DNA of 64,000 bases from Planococcus sp. MB-3u-03 (GTDB lineage Bacteria; Bacillota; Bacilli; Bacillales_A; Planococcaceae): NCBI RefSeq assembly GCF_002833405.1, contig NZ_CP025135.1:1655501-1719500 (forward strand). The letters run 5' to 3'. Position numbers and translations under genes: made by a program. The notes under the pieces are model-generated. The model did not search any database. It worked only from the letters and a program-made list of their open reading frames with translations, and was not told where the DNA came from. This document shows, piece after piece, positions 1 to 8,970 of this stretch; the stretch's first letter is position 1; every line of letters starts with the position of its first letter.

Positions 1-370
1 ATCAGTCCGTTGCAAGCCGGAAGACAAAGCGACGCTTTCATACTGGTTCTCCTTCGCCCATTGGTGTACATGGGCAAGCAATTTTCACCGTATCCTTTTG
101 AGCGTCGTGCCTGATCGGTGACTAAATCACAGACCCAAATAAATCTTCCATAATATAGAGTGATCATTGGCTTAAAGCCAATGACCGCGACAAGCTGTTC
201 TTCCTCAAATATTGCGGCCATTCGGTAGCCATCCGTTTTCGGGCGTCTCTTACTAGCTCCAGATAGAGATTTTCCGTCAGGTGCGTTCGCAGTTGGTTCA
301 TGACCGGAAAGGCTTTGCGCCAGTCGTCCTCCGTCATCAACTCTTTGATTGAAAGCGATAATGGGTTCAT
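1..370 (-). pseudogene. GNAT N-acetyltransferase, truncated by window edge, frameshifted
   Basis: The reading starts at 370 and runs left off the window. The N-terminus contains WRKAFPVMNQLRTHL, typical of small Bacillales GNAT acetyltransferases, which move an acetyl group from acetyl-CoA to an amine; the substrate is unknown. Near 245 the frame breaks in an A run, and the next frame continues as GYRMAAIFEEEQLVAV, then FIWVCDLVTD. A second one-base loss near 90 splits the acetyl-CoA loop region (RSKGYGEKLL when corrected). Both breaks are in A homopolymers, so sequencing error is as likely as decay. The C-terminus lies outside the window. Confidence 0.6.
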
Positions 371-470
371 TTTTCCCTCCTTTAAATCCTATCTTATTAG
401 CAAACTGGTATAATCAAAAGTATCAGATTACAGAAAAATAAAAGAACCAGAATATATTGGAGGCATATGC

Positions 471-1854
471 ATGCTTGAAATTACCCTTGATTTCAAAAGT
501 GAAAAGAGAATCCTTTATACCTCCAATTAGCGTCTTTCTTAAAACAGGAGATGGGTGCAGGCAACATACCGGCTGGAGAAAAGCTGCCTTCTAAAAGAAA
601 CTTGGCGATTCATCTAGGAGTGAGTGTAAACACGATCCAAGCTGCCTTCAACCAATTAGTGGCAGAAGGCTATGTCCGAAGTGAACAGCGGAAAGGCTTT
701 TACGTACAGGAGGTAGAAGAGCTGATTGGCGATTCTGTGCCTTCTTCTCAAACCGCTAAGAAAGAGAAGAACCTACAATACAAAATTGATTTCAATTCCG
801 GCCACGTAGACTTGCAGCAGTTCCCTTATTCAGTCTGGCGAAAATTGTCGGTGAAGAGTCTTTATTTGGACGGAAGTGAACTTTTACAACGGAAATCCCA
901 AGGGGAGCCGTGTCTCCGGGAACAAATCGCCCAGTATCTGTTCCAATCAAGAGGGGTTCGGTGTTCTGCAGATCAAATTCTGCTCGGAGCCGGTACGCAA
1001 GTGCTGACTGGTTTTGTTGTGTATGGTCATCGGAAGAGAAGACATATGCGCTGGAGTCTCCAGGGTTCCACCGGACTAGGGTCGCTTTACAAGATCAAGG
1101 CGTTGATGTCGAGTTGATTCCGGTTGAAGAAGAGGGCCTATCAGTGAAAGAGTTGGCGAGCAGTAAAGCCGAAGTAGTCTTTGTCACACCGTCCCATCAA
1201 TTTCCTTATGGCATGGTTATGCCGATTTCTCGCCGGATGGAATTGTTAAACTGGGCTGGAGAACAACATAACTATATTGTCGAAGATGATTACGACAGTG
1301 AATATCGCTACAAAGGAAAACCGATTCCATCGCTGCACGGGCTTGATTCCAATGGCCGTGTCATTTACATGGGCACGTTCTCGAAATCGTTGATCCCCTC
1401 GATTCGAATCAGCTACCTTGTTTTGCCGTCAAGCTTACTGAGAAATACCGCACGAATTTTCCTTGTATAAACAAACGGTATCCCGTCTTCATCAAGACAC
1501 GCTGTTCCGCTTCATGAGCAACGGACATTGGGCCACATTTGAATAAAATGCGGACCTTATACCGGAAAAAGCAGGCTCGGCTGCTGGCAGCAATACAGGA
1601 AGATTTGGGCGAATGCGTAACAATCATCGGCGAAGTCAGGGTTGCATATCATCCTGAACGTCCAGAATGGCATGTCCGAAAACGAGTTGATCGCAAGCGC
1701 CAGCCGGAACGGGGTGAAAGTCTATCCGACTTCGGTGTATTACGGAGGCGAAAGGGAAAGAACGGAACCGGAAGTGCTGCTGGGTTTTGGCGGGTTATCC
1801 GAACTTGAAATCGAAGAGGGAATTCGGCTGCTAAAAGAAAGCTGGGGACTTTAA
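471..1854 (+). pseudogene. MocR-type GntR/aminotransferase regulator, multiply frameshifted
   Basis: A GGAGG site at 459-463 precedes ATG 471. When frames are joined, the protein (~460 aa) has an N-terminal GntR winged helix (KLPSKRNLAIHLGVSVNTIQ) followed by a fold-type I aminotransferase domain. Visible landmarks are VFVTPSHQFPYGMVMP, VEDDYDSEYRYKG and the PLP-lysine region GTFSKSLIPSIRISYL. MocR proteins are transcriptional regulators that use bound PLP as sensor or cofactor (PdxR, GabR). No pdx, gab or other obvious target gene is adjacent, so its regulon cannot be named. The coding sequence changes frame at least four times (near 515, 1020, 1450-1540 and 1650-1700), consistent with either a pseudogene or uncorrected indels. 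Confidence 0.7.
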
Positions 1855-1959
1855 TTTAAGTATTGATAACGTCAACACTTATCCAGTTTACATATGACCC
1901 TTATCGGAAGTGGAGAAGCTAAACTAGAGGTTGTCCTTTTGCGGTATTGAAGAATATTT

Positions 1960-1993
1960 AAAAAGACTTCCTCTGTTTAGAAGAAGTCTTTTT
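1960..1993 (+). terminator. Intrinsic terminator after MocR gene
   Basis: Stem AAAAAGACTTC at 1960-1970 pairs with GAAGTCTTTTT at 1983-1993; the T run follows the stem on the plus strand. It lies about 105 bases after the MocR stop. Confidence 0.75.
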
Positions 1994-2122
1994 AGTGTAG
2001 TATTCATTTAATCTCCTACTACTTAGCAAATTTACCGGACATTCTCCTACAAGCACTGAGAATCCTTGAGAGAAGAAGTACACATTGGAAATAGGATACC
2101 TTTTCTCAAAAGTGTTTATACT

Positions 2123-2901
2123 TTATTCTTTTCTTATTTCCCTGGCTTCTGAGCTTATGCTTTCGTTCTTGTCTGCGATTAATTTCTCGGTTATTTCTTC
2201 AAGTAAAAATGCAACTTTTATCCGACTCAATAATGTAAATTTCAAGATTGTTATTTAAGATATTAGTAATAGTTTCCCTAATTAGTACCTCTGAATGAGT
2301 AGTGCATTTCAAGAGCTGTTCGAAATACCATTTGTGGTTTTCTGGATATTGAAGATTTAATAAGGTCTCTTCGATTAATAGAATATCATTCCCGAAAAGA
2401 TAGTTTCAGCTGCTTCTTCAGAAGTGCCCCAATCTTCGTCGTCTTCGTCATTTTCGAAAAACACTTCTTCTTTCAAAGGTTATTTAAGAAATCATCAAAC
2501 GTATGGGCTACTTCAATAATTTCTTCAGTTTCTGGTTCCAAATAAATCACCGAAGGGTTTGCTGAATCCTTTCTGTAATCAAGAGCAAAAAGCTATTCCC
2601 ATCTCCGCTGAAAATAAGAATATTTTCGGAAGACCCCATTCATCAATGAGATAATCTGAATCTAAAATACCACCTTGACCACAACCATAAATGTGATTAA
2701 TCTCAATGTACGCATTGGTTTCAAGATGACTTTCCTTCTTCACTGAGTTGTACTGTATAATACCGCCATTTTGTTCTAAAAGAATCTCTTTATAAGAAGC
2801 TGGCAATTCCATATCTAGTTGCTTTTCTATTTTTCAATCTCTGCTTCTGAAGTTTTGGTAACTTATAATCATCCTCGACTTCCTTAGCCCATACGTACAT
2901 C
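2123..2901 (-). pseudogene. SMI1/KNR4 (SUKH) family protein, frameshifted
   Basis: A GGAGG site lies just upstream of ATG 2901. The N-terminal part changes frame near 2835 and then reads MELPASYKEILLEQNGG and GQGGILDSDYLIDEWGLP, the typical SUKH core: a helix, then the Gly-rich turn and a conserved Trp. Further frame changes near 2600 and 2470-2480 lead into PSVIYLEPETEEI and EVAHTFDDFL, the usual end of a SUKH domain. A C-terminal extension (LLNLQYPENHKWYFEQLL, ending EAREIRKE) reaches TAA at 2123-2125. Family members are often immunity proteins against contact-dependent or polymorphic toxins, but no toxin gene is visible nearby. The AT-rich surroundings suggest acquired DNA. Confidence 0.65.
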
Positions 2902-3366
2902 AAGTAACCTCCTTAGATTCTATTGAATAGTCTTCTTTAATATTGTTACTAACCATAATAAAACAAAATGATTGAAAATATCCGTTTCACAAAATTAGGA
3001 AGTAAAAATTTTAATATCCGTACGTTTACATAATGCCGGATTATCGGAAGCTATAAATATAGAAGGGAGAGGAGAAAGCGGTAAGCCGAATCTCTCCTTT
3101 GCTATTTTGCCTAAAAGCACATTTACAGCCGCTCTTAATATGGAGAAATATGTAACAACGATTATAGAAGTGATTTCTTTATCATAAACTTCTTTTTCCT
3201 TTAATCATGAAAAGATCACACTATTTTCATTTTCAAGTAATTATGATGACATTATTTTCAAAGGAGTTTCATATGTTACTTAGGATATGGAATTCTTAAC
3301 CAAGTTTTAATAATGGGTTTTGGGAAAGGAATATAGTGTGTTAAATAGAAAAAGGGAGGAACACTA
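2902..3366. other. AT-rich intergenic stretch, no gene recognised
   Basis: No open frame with coding character and a ribosome binding site was found. The segment separates the divergent SUKH-like gene and the sugar dehydrogenase gene and should hold both promoters, but no convincing -35/-10 pair could be chosen. Confidence 0.5.
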
Positions 3367-4689
3367 ATGACGAAAAATTCGTGGTCAAGATTAATGTCCC
3401 TCACAGTTCTAAGTTCTGTGTTGGCTTTGGCAGCTTGTGGCAATGAAGATGCTTCAGAAGAAGAGTCAACGAATGACTCTGATGCTACAACAGAAGAAAG
3501 TACAGATGAGGGTGCTACAACAGAGGAAAGTGCAGACGAGGGCGCAAATGAAAGTGCAGAAACTGAACCCAAAGTCACTGAGTTTGAACCAGCATTTCCA
3601 GAACAAACTAGAGCACCTGCAGTAGAGACTGAAACAGAACTTAATGAGGAAGTTGTGGTTGAGGGTCTTGGCGTGACTTGGGGTATGGTAGAGTTTGAAC
3701 CAAACCGCTTACTTGTTACACAAAGAGATGCAGCAGAACTTCTTATTGTAAACCTTGAAGAGGGCTCTGTTTCAGATCCAATCGAAGGTACGCCAGAAGT
3801 AAATAACTCAGGCCAAGGCGGGTTGCTTGATGTAGCCGTTGCACCTGATTTTGACGAATCAAGAGCAGTATTCATGACATTTTCTCAAGATGTTGAAGGT
3901 GGTACTGTCACTGCTGTTGGTAAAGGTGTTTTATCAGAAGATGAATCCTCACTTGAAGATTTTGAAGTGATCTTCCAAGCAACACCTGCATATGAGGGTG
4001 ACTTACACTATGGTGGCCGTATTATCTTTGATGAGGAAGGCAACCTATTCCTAACAACTGGTGAGCGTTCAGACGATCCAATTCGTGAACGTGCACAAGA
4101 CTTGGACGCTTACTTAGGTAAAGTCATTCACATTACACAAGATGGAGAGCCAGTAGATTCAAATCCATTTGTCGAAGATGAAGACGCACTGGATGGTATT
4201 TACAGCTATGGTCACCGTAATATTCAAGGCATAGATTACAACCCTGAAACAGGAGACTTATGGATTGTTGAATTCGGTCCACAAGCTGGGGATGAACTGA
4301 ATATCATTGAACCAGCGAACAACTATGGATGGCCAATTGTTTCTTATGGTATCGAGTACACTGGTGAATTAATCAATGATGGTATTTCAGAGCATGAGGC
4401 GCAGGGCTTTGTCGAACCAAGATATTATTGGGATCCAACAAGTGCGCCAAGTGGTATGTCATTCTATGATAATGACGCAATTCCTGAATGGGAAAACAAT
4501 TTGTTCATCGGTGGTTTAGCGCCGAACTATATTGTACGTGTCGTTATTGAAGATGACATCATCGTTGGAGAAGAACGTCTATTAACTGATGAAGTCCAAC
4601 GTTTCCGTGATATTCTTGTAACTGAAGATGGCGCGCTTATCGCAAGCACTGATGGCGGTCTGATTTACCAGATTACTGCAGCAGAATAA
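3367..4689 (+). CDS. PQQ-dependent sugar dehydrogenase-like lipoprotein
   Basis: 440 aa. An AGGGAGG site precedes ATG 3367. A signal peptide ends in lipobox LAAC with Cys24, so the protein should be anchored outside the membrane. Residues ~25-75 form an acidic, Thr/Ser/Glu-rich linker with imperfect repeats (TTEESTDEGA, then TTEESADEGA). The rest matches the glucose/sorbosone dehydrogenase six-bladed beta-propeller: GGLLDVAVAPDF, HYGGRIIFDEEGNLFLTTGER, YSYGHRNIQGI and EFGPQAGDELNII. Family members (soluble glucose dehydrogenase, E. coli YliI) oxidise aldoses using PQQ and Ca2+. No PQQ synthesis genes are in the window. The gene is intact, unlike most genes around it. Confidence 0.85.
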   Translation: MTKNSWSRLMSLTVLSSVLALAACGNEDASEEESTNDSDATTEESTDEGATTEESADEGANESAETEPKVTEFEPAFPEQTRAPAVETETELNEEVVVEGLGVTWGMVEFEPNRLLVTQRDAAELLIVNLEEGSVSDPIEGTPEVNNSGQGGLLDVAVAPDFDESRAVFMTFSQDVEGGTVTAVGKGVLSEDESSLEDFEVIFQATPAYEGDLHYGGRIIFDEEGNLFLTTGERSDDPIRERAQDLDAYLGKVIHITQDGEPVDSNPFVEDEDALDGIYSYGHRNIQGIDYNPETGDLWIVEFGPQAGDELNIIEPANNYGWPIVSYGIEYTGELINDGISEHEAQGFVEPRYYWDPTSAPSGMSFYDNDAIPEWENNLFIGGLAPNYIVRVVIEDDIIVGEERLLTDEVQRFRDILVTEDGALIASTDGGLIYQITAAE

Positions 4690-4762
4690 TTTATTATTCT
4701 CTAAAAGCATCCACTCTCATATCAGCGTCATTAATTTGAGCGGTATGAAAATATTAAATAAG

Positions 4763-4799
4763 CAGGCATTCATGTATTCTCATGAATGCCTGTTTTTTT
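4763..4799 (+). terminator. Intrinsic terminator after sugar dehydrogenase
   Basis: A 12-bp perfect stem, CAGGCATTCATG (4763-4774) with CATGAATGCCTG (4781-4792), is followed by seven T. Confidence 0.9.
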
Positions 4800-4988
4800 G
4801 CTGTTTGAATAGATTGAAAGTGTAATGGCTGTAGGAGAAGGGGCTTGAAACCATCAGCAACTCTCATTGTCTTTTATGGTATAATTACCCAAATTACCAA
4901 GGGGTTATCGATTGCTTTAATACGAAAACATTTCATTAATAAGGTTATTTATGCTTCGTATTCAGTTTTATGAAGAGGAGGTTTCTTT

Positions 4989-5273
4989 ATAAAATTAACC
5001 ATCATACTTCTGCGTATTGTATACCTTCCTATAGCTGGACTTTTTATACTTCCCATATCTTATTGGTTTGCAGCTGGCTTCATCTCCGAATATGGACCGG
5101 AATCACCTGAAGTTATCTTTCCACTCTGGCTAATCCCCGCTGCAGTGTTCTTGCTCGGCGTCGTCATACAATGTTGGAAAAAGTATTTTTGGTTAGGAAT
5201 AGGTATTACGGTGTTCTCGTTTATTTTGTTCTTTACAGACATCATTCCTTATAGAGCAATCAATCTGTTTTGA
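4989..5273 (+). CDS. Small membrane protein with non-standard start
   Basis: The frame from 4989 to TGA 5271-5273 encodes 94 aa with about three hydrophobic segments (IILLRIVYLPIAGLFILPIS; LWLIPAAVFLLGVVIQCW; FWLGIGITVFSFILFF). An AGAGGAG site at 4975-4980 sits eight bases before codon ATA at 4989, where an ATG is expected (the next codons are AAA TTA ACC). The start is therefore either a rare ATA or a base miscall of ATG. The family is not recognised. A bidirectional hairpin follows immediately. Confidence 0.5.
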   Translation: MKLTIILLRIVYLPIAGLFILPISYWFAAGFISEYGPESPEVIFPLWLIPAAVFLLGVVIQCWKKYFWLGIGITVFSFILFFTDIIPYRAINLF

Positions 5274-5315
5274 AATGATGGAACCGGTTTATGAAAAAGA
5301 GAAGCGAAAATAAAC

Positions 5316-5348
5316 AAGCCCGGCTCAGTTCATAACTGTGCCGGGCTT
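5316..5348. terminator. Bidirectional terminator
   Basis: AAGCCCGGC (5316-5324) pairs with GCCGGGCTT (5340-5348), with further pairing CAGTT/AACTG inside. It lies between the convergent small membrane protein gene and the gene ending at 5359. Confidence 0.85.
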
Positions 5349-5358
5349 ATTTTGATAT

Positions 5359-6069
5359 CTACCATTCGAACACAAATTTCAGTGTAATCGTAATCGCAGA
5401 GTATAGGATGACGGAAATAAGGAAAGTCGGGAAATGCGTGTCCTTTTCGCTCGGCAATTCGTGCTTGAATACGGTGAAGATCATGGCGCCGGAAACGAGC
5501 GAGAAGACGATCGATTTGAACAGCGGCGTCAGTTCAGTCGTCAAAGCGACAATCCAGCCGGCGACAATGCCGACAGCCAGTATATAACGACCGTATTTAT
5601 TGTACTCCACAGGAAACTTCCGCCACATATCATGGGCGACCGCCATGAAATGCGGACCGATCGCGACGCAGTAGAACAAAGCTTGAATGGCTGACACTTC
5701 AAATGACAGGACAGAGTAGGATACGAGCGCGTTATAGAAAGCATAAAACACGATGACAGACCAGAAAGTAGAGGTGTGGGAAATATAATTTTGCTGAATG
5801 ACGATTTGAATGCCGACAAATAAGACGACACCGAGAAGGCCGATGAAATAGATTTCCGACTCCATCGTTAGCTGCCGGTACGGTTCTTCGATCGCCGCTT
5901 GCTGCTTATGAAGTGTGGGGAGCAGGTAGATAAAAATATACGAAACAGCTAGCCTGCCTGAAAACGAGAACCATTTCACTTGCTTCAGTTTATCTCGAGG
6001 CACCAGGACGCTCGCGAAGAAATGGATCAAGATAAATACTATGCCGATCAAGAACGGTATCAACAGCAT
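5359..6069 (-). CDS. Polytopic membrane protein of unknown function
   Basis: 236 aa, start at 6069 with an AGGAGG site about nine bases upstream. Roughly seven hydrophobic helices are visible, beginning with LLIPFLIGIVFILIHFFA. The middle holds ALFYCVAIGPHFMAVAHDMW, with a His-containing helix end, and YILAVGIVAGWIVAL. The pattern recalls small ZIP-like or hypothetical Bacillales membrane proteins, but no signature motif allows a functional call. It is transcribed alone and shares the terminator at 5316-5348. Confidence 0.7.
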   Translation of the reverse strand: MLLIPFLIGIVFILIHFFASVLVPRDKLKQVKWFSFSGRLAVSYIFIYLLPTLHKQQAAIEEPYRQLTMESEIYFIGLLGVVLFVGIQIVIQQNYISHTSTFWSVIVFYAFYNALVSYSVLSFEVSAIQALFYCVAIGPHFMAVAHDMWRKFPVEYNKYGRYILAVGIVAGWIVALTTELTPLFKSIVFSLVSGAMIFTVFKHELPSEKDTHFPTFLISVILYSAITITLKFVFEW

Positions 6070-6307
6070 GACCCAAGCCTCCTGTCAGATGGAATGATCT
6101 GGTGAATGGCAGAATTTCATGAAATTAAAAAAATATCATGATTAATATGTGATGGTTTTTTATATTGTACTGCTTCGACTCCAAATAATGAATAACCTTT
6201 TAATCTTCAGAAGTGTTGCGCAGTTGAAACTATATTTAATAAGACGATAGGGTTTTTTAGTGAAGAAAGAGAATCTAGTCGAATGACTAAAATTTCGGAG
6301 GCTGAAG

Positions 6308-6838
6308 ATGAAAGACAATATGCATTATGAACTTACAAGCATGGCGGATACGCCTGAAACATTTTCTTACGCAGAAGACTATTCGTTTTGGATACCGATG
6401 ATCGAGTATTTCTTTGAGTATGCAGATTCATTTGAAATCCATTGTTGGAAAGAAGAAAGCGCAAAATTCGAAGATATTATAAATTCGTTGCCGAATGTAG
6501 AACATGATAACGATGGCCAGTTGCTTATTGCAAGTGGACAATTAAATGAAAAAGCGAAAGAATTTATTCTTACGCGTTCTCTTGATACTAAAGGCAGGCT
6601 GAAGTGGTTCTCCTTATTTTTAGAAAAGCAAGGCGAACCGCTATTTTCGTCTGAACATTGTGGAGTGGAATTGATTGGTTACAAGTTAAACGCAGAACAA
6701 ATAGCGTTTCTAGAAAAGTTCTTCCTGGAGATGTTCGTAGGTTTGAGTGGTGAATTTGATGACGCCTATATCCATAGTTCTGATAATTATGTATCAAACT
6801 TCTTTACTATAAATTATTTTATTACTAAATCTATTTAA
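6308..6838 (+). CDS. Hypothetical protein, soluble, acidic
   Basis: 176 aa, with a CGGAGG site at 6295-6300 before ATG 6308. No signal peptide or membrane segment is visible. The sequence is acidic and aromatic-rich (SFWIPMIEYFFEYADSFEIH) and ends in an aromatic stretch, FFTINYFITKSI. The family is not recognised. It starts the AT-rich stretch that runs to about 8.2 kb, and intact genes of this kind next to fragments suggest accessory content. Confidence 0.6.
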   Translation: MKDNMHYELTSMADTPETFSYAEDYSFWIPMIEYFFEYADSFEIHCWKEESAKFEDIINSLPNVEHDNDGQLLIASGQLNEKAKEFILTRSLDTKGRLKWFSLFLEKQGEPLFSSEHCGVELIGYKLNAEQIAFLEKFFLEMFVGLSGEFDDAYIHSSDNYVSNFFTINYFITKSI

Positions 6839-6909
6839 TCGACAAGATTTTTATATACATATAATAGACACGCATATATACTAAATTTTAGTAGATAAGG
6901 GGTAATTAG

Positions 6910-7187
6910 ATTGAATCGAAGAGGGACTGGAACGATTTTATCTTGATTGCTGCGATGTTGTACTCTGCAAAAAATATAAGCGCAGCCATATTTGGAAGCG
7001 CCACTACCACGTGGGACGAAGAGTTATTCGATATATTTTGTCTTACACAGGAACTTCTTTACATGCCTTGAGTATTATTGCATTTATAAGCGGCATAGTA
7101 TATATCGGATGGGCTGAAATAGGTGAAATGAAAAAGGAAACTCAAATTAGCATGGAAGGTATAATATTTACAGCCATTACTGAATAG
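6910..7187 (+). pseudogene. Small membrane protein remnant
   Basis: From about 6910 the reading SKRDWNDFILIAAMLYSAKN is good protein-like sequence, followed by ISAAIFGSATTTWDEELF. The frame then shifts near 7030 to YILSYTGTSLHALSIIAFIS, then GIVYIGWAEIGEMKKETQ, and stops at TAG 7185-7187. Two hydrophobic segments are present. No ATG in the right frame is found (codon ATT 6910-6912, or TTG 6911 in another frame). Family unknown. Confidence 0.4.
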
Positions 7188-7279
7188 AGTTCAAAAGTAA
7201 GAAAGTACCTTCACTCTATGATGTCTTTTATCTTGGTTTAACCGAAGGATTGATCAAAACTATTAAAGGAGAACCACTT

Positions 7280-7529
7280 ATGATTATTCGCTTGTTGAAG
7301 TCATTCGCTCTATCGATCGTCTTCTTTTCATCGCACTTATCTCTTTAATCGTTGCTTTCAACGGAGACTCTTTGCTATTGTAACATCAAGACCTTATGGA
7401 GCTGAATCTTGGGAAACATCGAGCAATTTGATTGATGCCTATACATATATCCCTATGTTCATCGGCGTTTATTTTCTTTTGCTTTCTTCGATCACTTTTA
7501 CTATTCCATACTTAAATCTCCAAAAATAA
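7280..7529 (+). pseudogene. Small membrane protein remnant
   Basis: An AAAGGAGA site precedes ATG 7280 (MIIRLLKSFALSIV). The frame shifts near 7310 into FIALISLIVAFNGD and again near 7370 into FAIVTSRPYGAESWETSSN, then YIPMFIGVYFLLLSSITF, with TAA at 7527-7529. The corrected protein would have about 80 aa and two membrane helices. Two indels within 250 bases indicate decay or local error. Family unknown. Confidence 0.4.
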
Positions 7530-7650
7530 ACTACGCTGTAATTATTGGGGAAGAATTATTTGAAACTTCCTGATTATTACTAAAAATTCGTCAATGTTCC
7601 AAATTGAACGCAATTGAGTTATCAAATTGTCTTTTAGATTGATTGTATAA

Positions 7651-7690
7651 AACAGGAGGCAACCAATAATATGGCTGCCTCCCTGTTTAT
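7651..7690 (+). terminator. Hairpin, probable terminator
   Basis: AACAGGAGGCA (7651-7661) can pair with TGCCTCCCTGTT (7676-7687) with one bulged base; the 3' flank is T/A-rich (TATATTTTG). Confidence 0.5.
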
Positions 7691-7710
7691 ATTTTGTTAA
7701 ACACAATAGA

Positions 7711-8082
7711 TTGATAACCTTTTATGGTTATTTCTGGTATTCTGTTGATGTTAGCTCACCGGTTTTAATCCCATTTTTAAAAAAGAGATACCTAAAAATA
7801 AGTTCAGGATTTGAAATTCACGCTTTTGTAAGAAATAGGCTAGGAGGAGACAATGGTTTTCAAATTTATCGGGTAATTCATTTATTGCTCACTGGAGCTG
7901 TCACTATTCTGATTTCTACTTTTTGCATCCGGCGGGCTTGGGAAAATTATACAGATAATGCTTTTCCAAATCCCAATGGCTTTTGCCCATCTTGGTATGG
8001 GGATAGGGTGCGTTCTATCTTTCATCAAAAGACAGTCATTTACGGATTAATCATTAGTTTTTGCCAATCCTATTTTATATGA
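7711..8082 (+). CDS. Hypothetical protein, possibly a mis-framed membrane protein
   Basis: An open frame of 123 aa exists, but its coding quality varies. The middle part, HLLLTGAVTILISTFCI, is a plausible membrane helix. A GGAGG site at 7845-7849 precedes ATG 7854, suggesting a shorter real gene that starts there in another frame and then enters this one. After about 7965 the other frame (IPMAFAHLGMGIGCVLSFIK) looks better than the annotated one. I read it as a two-helix membrane protein of ~75 aa interrupted by indels. Family unknown. Confidence 0.3.
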   Translation: MITFYGYFWYSVDVSSPVLIPFLKKRYLKISSGFEIHAFVRNRLGGDNGFQIYRVIHLLLTGAVTILISTFCIRRAWENYTDNAFPNPNGFCPSWYGDRVRSIFHQKTVIYGLIISFCQSYFI

Positions 8083-8141
8083 TGCTTTTCTATATTTAAA
8101 GGGATGCTCATTAAAATCTTGATATATTTTGACTCCCTTTA

Positions 8142-8282
8142 TTAATCTGCTGATGCCAATTCGCTAAGCCGAATAAATTCCTCAGCGTCTTTTACACATA
8201 GTGCCATGCCTTTTTCCCAGAATTCTTTTGGGTGATGTCTTCACCCAGATGCTTCAACTTAATATTTTGATTGGAGATAGAA
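8142..8282 (-). pseudogene. C-terminal gene fragment, unknown family
   Basis: Reading leftward from about 8282, the frames joined near 8222 give LKHLGEDITQK then FWEKGMALCVKDAEEFIRL and SELASAD, ending at TAA (8142-8144). The sequence has the helical, charged look of a real C-terminus but has no start codon or ribosome binding site, so it is a remnant. I do not recognise the family. Confidence 0.3.
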
Positions 8283-8284
8283 TC

Positions 8285-8848
8285 ATGAAGCTAATCAATG
8301 AACGGATATACTTGAGGCCAGTTAAGGCAGAAGATGCACAGCTGTTCTTGGATCACACCGAAGACGAGGAAATTCGATACATGACCGGAACAAAAGCCAG
8401 GTTTTCGCTTGAGCAAATCCAAGACCATATCGAACAGATCCAACAGGACGACACGCGCTACGATTTTACGATCTGTTTGTACGCAACGGATCAATTGATT
8501 GGTGAATTGTCAGTATTGGATATTGACCAGGGCAACCAGAGTGCAGGGTTTAGGATCACCATGAATGCGATGGCACTGACGGGCAAAGGCTATGGCACAG
8601 AAGCGATCGAACTGGAGCTGAAATTTGTATTTGATGTGCTGAAGCTCAACCGCCTGCAATTGGAAGTGTTCAGCCATAATGAGCGGGGCATACGCGCTTA
8701 TGAAAAGAACGGCTTAAAGAGAAGGGTCTTGCGGGTAGTGCTCCATTACAACGGGGCGTTTTCAGACGAAATCATCATGGCAATTATCGAAGCGATTATC
8801 AAAAGCAAAAGCAAGAAAGGCTGCAGAAGCCTTTCTTTTTATGGATAA
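8285..8848 (+). CDS. GNAT N-acetyltransferase (RimJ/RimL-like)
   Basis: ATG 8285 follows a GGAGA site. The N-terminus MKLINERIYLRPVKAEDAQL is the standard RimJ/RimL opening (ERLxLRPxxxxD). The acetyl-CoA binding region reads MALTGKGYGTEAIELEL, and the C-terminal part has LQLEVFSHNERGIRAYEKNG, typical of GNAT motif B. The acceptor is unknown. The frame after residue ~140 (LKRRVLRVVLHYNG) departs from the usual FxxEGxxRxxxxxxG pattern, and the reading runs through a terminator hairpin before stopping. One or two compensating indels are likely, and the real C-terminus may be some residues shorter. Confidence 0.8.
   Translation: MKLINERIYLRPVKAEDAQLFLDHTEDEEIRYMTGTKARFSLEQIQDHIEQIQQDDTRYDFTICLYATDQLIGELSVLDIDQGNQSAGFRITMNAMALTGKGYGTEAIELELKFVFDVLKLNRLQLEVFSHNERGIRAYEKNGLKRRVLRVVLHYNGAFSDEIIMAIIEAIIKSKSKKGCRSLSFYG
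8815..8840 (+). terminator. Intrinsic terminator overlapping the acetyltransferase 3' end
   Basis: GAAAGGCT (8815-8822) pairs with AGCCTTTC (8828-8835), followed by five T. Its position inside the open frame suggests that the true stop codon has been lost to an indel. Confidence 0.7.
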
Positions 8849-8970
8849 AAATCCTGTAAAACTTTCTGGTTGCATTTTTCTTTAACGGGTTTATATTATG
8901 TGAGGCATCAATTAATGAGGGGTCAATTAATATTTCTCAAAACAATTAGGATAGAAAAGGAGCAATTTAC

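Noticed and set aside
3276..3875. 199-aa Ser-rich minus-strand frame
   Set aside because: Antisense of the acidic linker and N-terminus of the sugar dehydrogenase; serine richness is the complement of the Glu/Thr repeats.
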